64,000 nucleotides of DNA from Xestospongia bergquistia (lineage: Eukaryota > Porifera > Demospongiae > Haplosclerida > Petrosiidae), in the NCBI GenBank assembly GCA_963965975.1, contig OZ014412.1, positions 2,420,501-2,484,500 of the forward strand, given 5' to 3'. Made by a program: the position numbers and the translations under genes. Shown piece by piece: positions 61,391 to 64,000 of this stretch. Under the pieces are notes generated by a model. The model saw only the letters and a program-made list of their open reading frames with translations, had not been told where the DNA came from and did no database searches. Each line of letters starts with the position of its first letter. Position 1 is the stretch's first letter.

Positions 61391-62995
61391 TAGACTGTGC
61401 AAATTTTTTTTCGTAGTTTGTATTCAATAACTACAAACCTGGAAGAGAGAATCAGGTAAAATGACAAACATTTGTAAAATAAAGTTTTAATGATTGTTAG
61501 CACTATAATTATAGTTAAATATACATAGACATCTTGAAGTGAGCAATTAAAGATTGTGAAATCCTGTCAAATTGATCCAACAACCTTTAATACCATCTTA
61601 ACCTCTTATTTCTGTACCTGTAGCTTCTTTATCGCAACCTTCATTATTACAACCTGTGACTTTTTTATCTGTCACAGTGCAACCTTCTTTATCACATCAG
61701 CCTCTTAGTTCTGTACCATCACTTCATCATCACAGCCTTCGCAAACAATCATGCTAAATGTCTTGACATAAAGATGCGACTGAAGGCTAAGCTAGCAAAT
61801 CTGAAAGAGATAGCAAATAACAGTGAACAGATCGATAGGGTTAATGTTGATGGTCTACACACAGGAAAAATATATTGAATACATTCATTGTTTTTATGTT
61901 GAAAATGTGTTGATTTTTTCTGTAATTATAGTCGTAAATAGAGCTATCATAATGTCATAATAGAAAGTGGAGTGTATGTGGGTTCAGAAACTATCAAAGG
62001 CTAATGAACATATTCTGTTATCTATAGGTAGTGGTTGAAGGATACCATTGTAAATGCATCACAAAAGACTTATAGCAACATCTTTTTCTCTCTGCAGTGG
62101 GTTACAAGATACCAATCTTGGACAAACTTTGGCATTATAATTAATTAGATATTAAAAGGGCTTCATTTGTTCAAGTCTTAACATACAGAGACCATGCACT
62201 TGTTCATATATGGTCTTTAGGTGACTATCTCCACATATGGATGTGACCTCAGATTTGTTGATATTTATGACAGCTTACCTCCTGCAATGAGTTCATCACT
62301 TCAAAGACAAATTGTTGCAATTTTTTGTTTGCCACCCACTCATTAAGAAATGAACATTGGGTATATTGGTCTTATCTGTTTTCACTCACTAAGTTTCGTT
62401 TTATCTTTCAAGGTATAGGTATTGCTAGTCACAAGTTGGCTCATCAGATTGTGGTCTTTTTGTTCTGACTTTTATGTCAGTGATTGCTATAGGAGATAAT
62501 CTAGTCAGATACATTTGAGCAATGAAAGATGAGAGACCACTTGTTCTTTTTAAGTACATTTCCTCTTATTGATAGTCCATTTCTTATGAACTGTTGTACT
62601 GATGTATATTCAAACGTCTTAAACGTTGAATGATGTCACTTTTTACATATGATAAGCCATTATGACTATTATTTGCAAATAAGAATGTGAAGCTTGTTGC
62701 TGTGAGGTTAACTTAAGCAATCTGTTTCAACTTATAGCAATGAAATTCATGTAATGCTTACAATAACCTAAGTTTAAATTGTTTTATACAAAAAGATCTA
62801 GTGTAAGGAATTAAGGACAAATTTTGCTAGAGGCCAGTGACTGAAGTGCTAGTTTCTTGATTTTTATTTATGCTAACAATTTCATGATAAAAATATTTTT
62901 TAAGAAAGTATATTTTAATTTATTTAACAAAGTTTTTGGAATGAATAGACTATCATTTATAATATATTAACTAAACTGATGGAATATTCTGTCAT
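61391..62995. other. Intergenic DNA
   Basis: A Ser/Pro/Leu-rich short open stretch at about 61620-61755 might be a decayed exon. Otherwise nothing recognisable. Confidence 0.5.
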
Positions 62996-63004
62996 ACACA
63001 CAAA

Positions 63005-63120
63005 CTCTGTTGAAGTTAGCAGCACATTCTTTTCTGATGCAGCTCCACCCTAATACTTGAAACCACAAATATTTAATAAGGCGTGGTAATCTGAGGAATG
63101 TGCTGCTAACTTCAGCTGAG
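63005..63120. repeat. Inverted repeat just upstream of gene B3
   Basis: CTGTTGAAGTTAGCAGCACA (from about 63007) is inverted as TGTGCTGCTAACTTCAG (from about 63101), arms of ~22-25 bp around a ~65-bp loop. The right arm ends ~10 bp before the B3 start codon. Confidence 0.8.
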
Positions 63121-63129
63121 CCATCAAGG

Positions 63130-64000
63130 ATGGCAACTTCACAAGAAGATTTTGAGCTAAATGACGAAAGAGATGAATATGACGATGCACAAACGAAAGA
63201 CATTCGACGTATTGTCGTGAGAGAGTTGAGCAACTGTAATCAACAATTATCTGATGCTCTTTATAATTCTCTACCTACATTTTCAAGTTTAATGTTAGAA
63301 CACGAATTTATTACCAATCATGTTCACCAGAAAAATCAAAAGTTTGACGCCATTATGCACGACTTCAAGGCCAGACTGAGTTGGTTAAACCTTGATGAAC
63401 TTCGTGATCACTGTATAAAATTCTTGTCTACACTCACTGAAGTTGGAGGACCTGCTGTAAAGGCTGCTGAACGACTGAAGAAAAATTGGAACACAAAAAT
63501 AAATAAAAGACATACTATAACATTTCTTCCAATTACACTACAAGAGAAATCACAATCTCTATCAGCAGATAGTGGCCAATACCTTACGCCAGCAACTATA
63601 GCTACAGGATATAATGACGTAGGTACTACTGCTAATACATTATCATCTGTTCCAGAAGATTCTCCTCTAGAGTTTCCTATTCCGCTTTCCACTCATCATC
63701 AGGAAGTGAATCGTCTGTCTATTACCTCAATACAAGGAATTTATAACCATGGTTACTCTGATCCTTATTTACTGGATGAAAGGTCATCATCACAGGTTTT
63801 ATCTAATCCTGAACCTGAAGAAGATACACTCATCATATCTAAGAAACCCACTGAAACTACTAACACAGCAATTATTATATGTGGAAGTGAACAAGATATG
63901 TCACATCCCTATTCCAATTTTGGTTTAGCTCAAGTATGTATAGAAGGAGAAGAACAAAAGAGCATTTATGTACTACCTACAAATACCCCAGATGTATCAC
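63130..64000 (+). CDS. Cluster gene B3 (partial, runs off the window), B/C chimera
   Basis: ATG at 63130, open for 290 codons to the window end. The N-terminus is class B (QDFEL-like QEDFELNDERDE, SLPTFSSLMLEHEFIT, VGGPAVKAAERLKKNW), followed by SLSADSGQYLTPAT. From about codon 198 it switches to class C linker (SIQGIYNHGYSDPYLLDERS, PEEDTLIISKK, closest to gene C1). The coiled coil and membrane anchor, if present, lie beyond 64000. Confidence 0.7.
   Translation, partial: MATSQEDFELNDERDEYDDAQTKDIRRIVVRELSNCNQQLSDALYNSLPTFSSLMLEHEFITNHVHQKNQKFDAIMHDFKARLSWLNLDELRDHCIKFLSTLTEVGGPAVKAAERLKKNWNTKINKRHTITFLPITLQEKSQSLSADSGQYLTPATIATGYNDVGTTANTLSSVPEDSPLEFPIPLSTHHQEVNRLSITSIQGIYNHGYSDPYLLDERSSSQVLSNPEPEEDTLIISKKPTETTNTAIIICGSEQDMSHPYSNFGLAQVCIEGEEQKSIYVLPTNTPDVS

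Overview
The window reads as a metazoan nuclear genome that is AT-rich and intron-dense. Most introns are 40-200 bp with clean GT-AG borders, and intergenic gaps between housekeeping genes are short. Compact introns, expanded tandem families of Ig/FN3 receptors and DEATH-fold proteins, and animal-type DYRK1, fibrillarin, PUS7L and PSMD9 genes suggest a sponge (a demosponge such as Amphimedon). The species is an inference. All exon models were made by eye from splice sites, reading frame and remembered family features; nothing was aligned by software.

Layout. (1) 1-5.4 kb: the last exon of one receptor gene, a 39/40-bp minisatellite, and a seven-exon Ig/FN3-like receptor gene whose tyrosine tail lies behind two stop codons. 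(2) 5.9-16.7 kb: four conserved genes in two convergent pairs. PUS7L(+) faces fibrillarin(-), which carries a candidate H/ACA snoRNA in an intron. Fibrillarin shares a bidirectional promoter region with a DYRK1-type kinase gene(+), which converges on PSMD9(-). (3) 16.8-38.9 kb: a nested repeat block. It holds a ~95-bp satellite, an 876-bp satellite arranged as dimers, and a macro-repeat of about 3.3-4 kb. Each of four macro-repeats carries the same 347-bp GC-rich element, with a TATA box 31 bp upstream, a conserved proximal block, a 9-bp closing stem and a T-run. This looks like a small RNA-polymerase-III type-3 gene family. A broken nocturnin gene sits inside the block and contains a fifth, truncated copy of the element. 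(4) 39-64 kb: a same-strand tandem cluster of paralogous proteins. They share an N-terminal helical CARD-like domain, a long Ser/Thr/Pro/Glu-rich linker, often a coiled coil, and C-terminal membrane segments. Two gene models also contain a Death-like domain. The layout resembles tail-anchored signalling adaptors such as MAVS.

How it fits together. Region 2 is housekeeping and RNA modification (PUS7L, fibrillarin, H/ACA RNA), kinase signalling and proteasome assembly. Region 4 looks like an actively evolving signalling or innate-immune family with recent duplication, gene conversion, domain-cassette insertion and pseudogenes. Decayed 5' pieces of PSMD9 lie upstream of three cluster genes. This suggests that the founder gene once lay next to PSMD9 and that the 22-kb satellite block now separates them.
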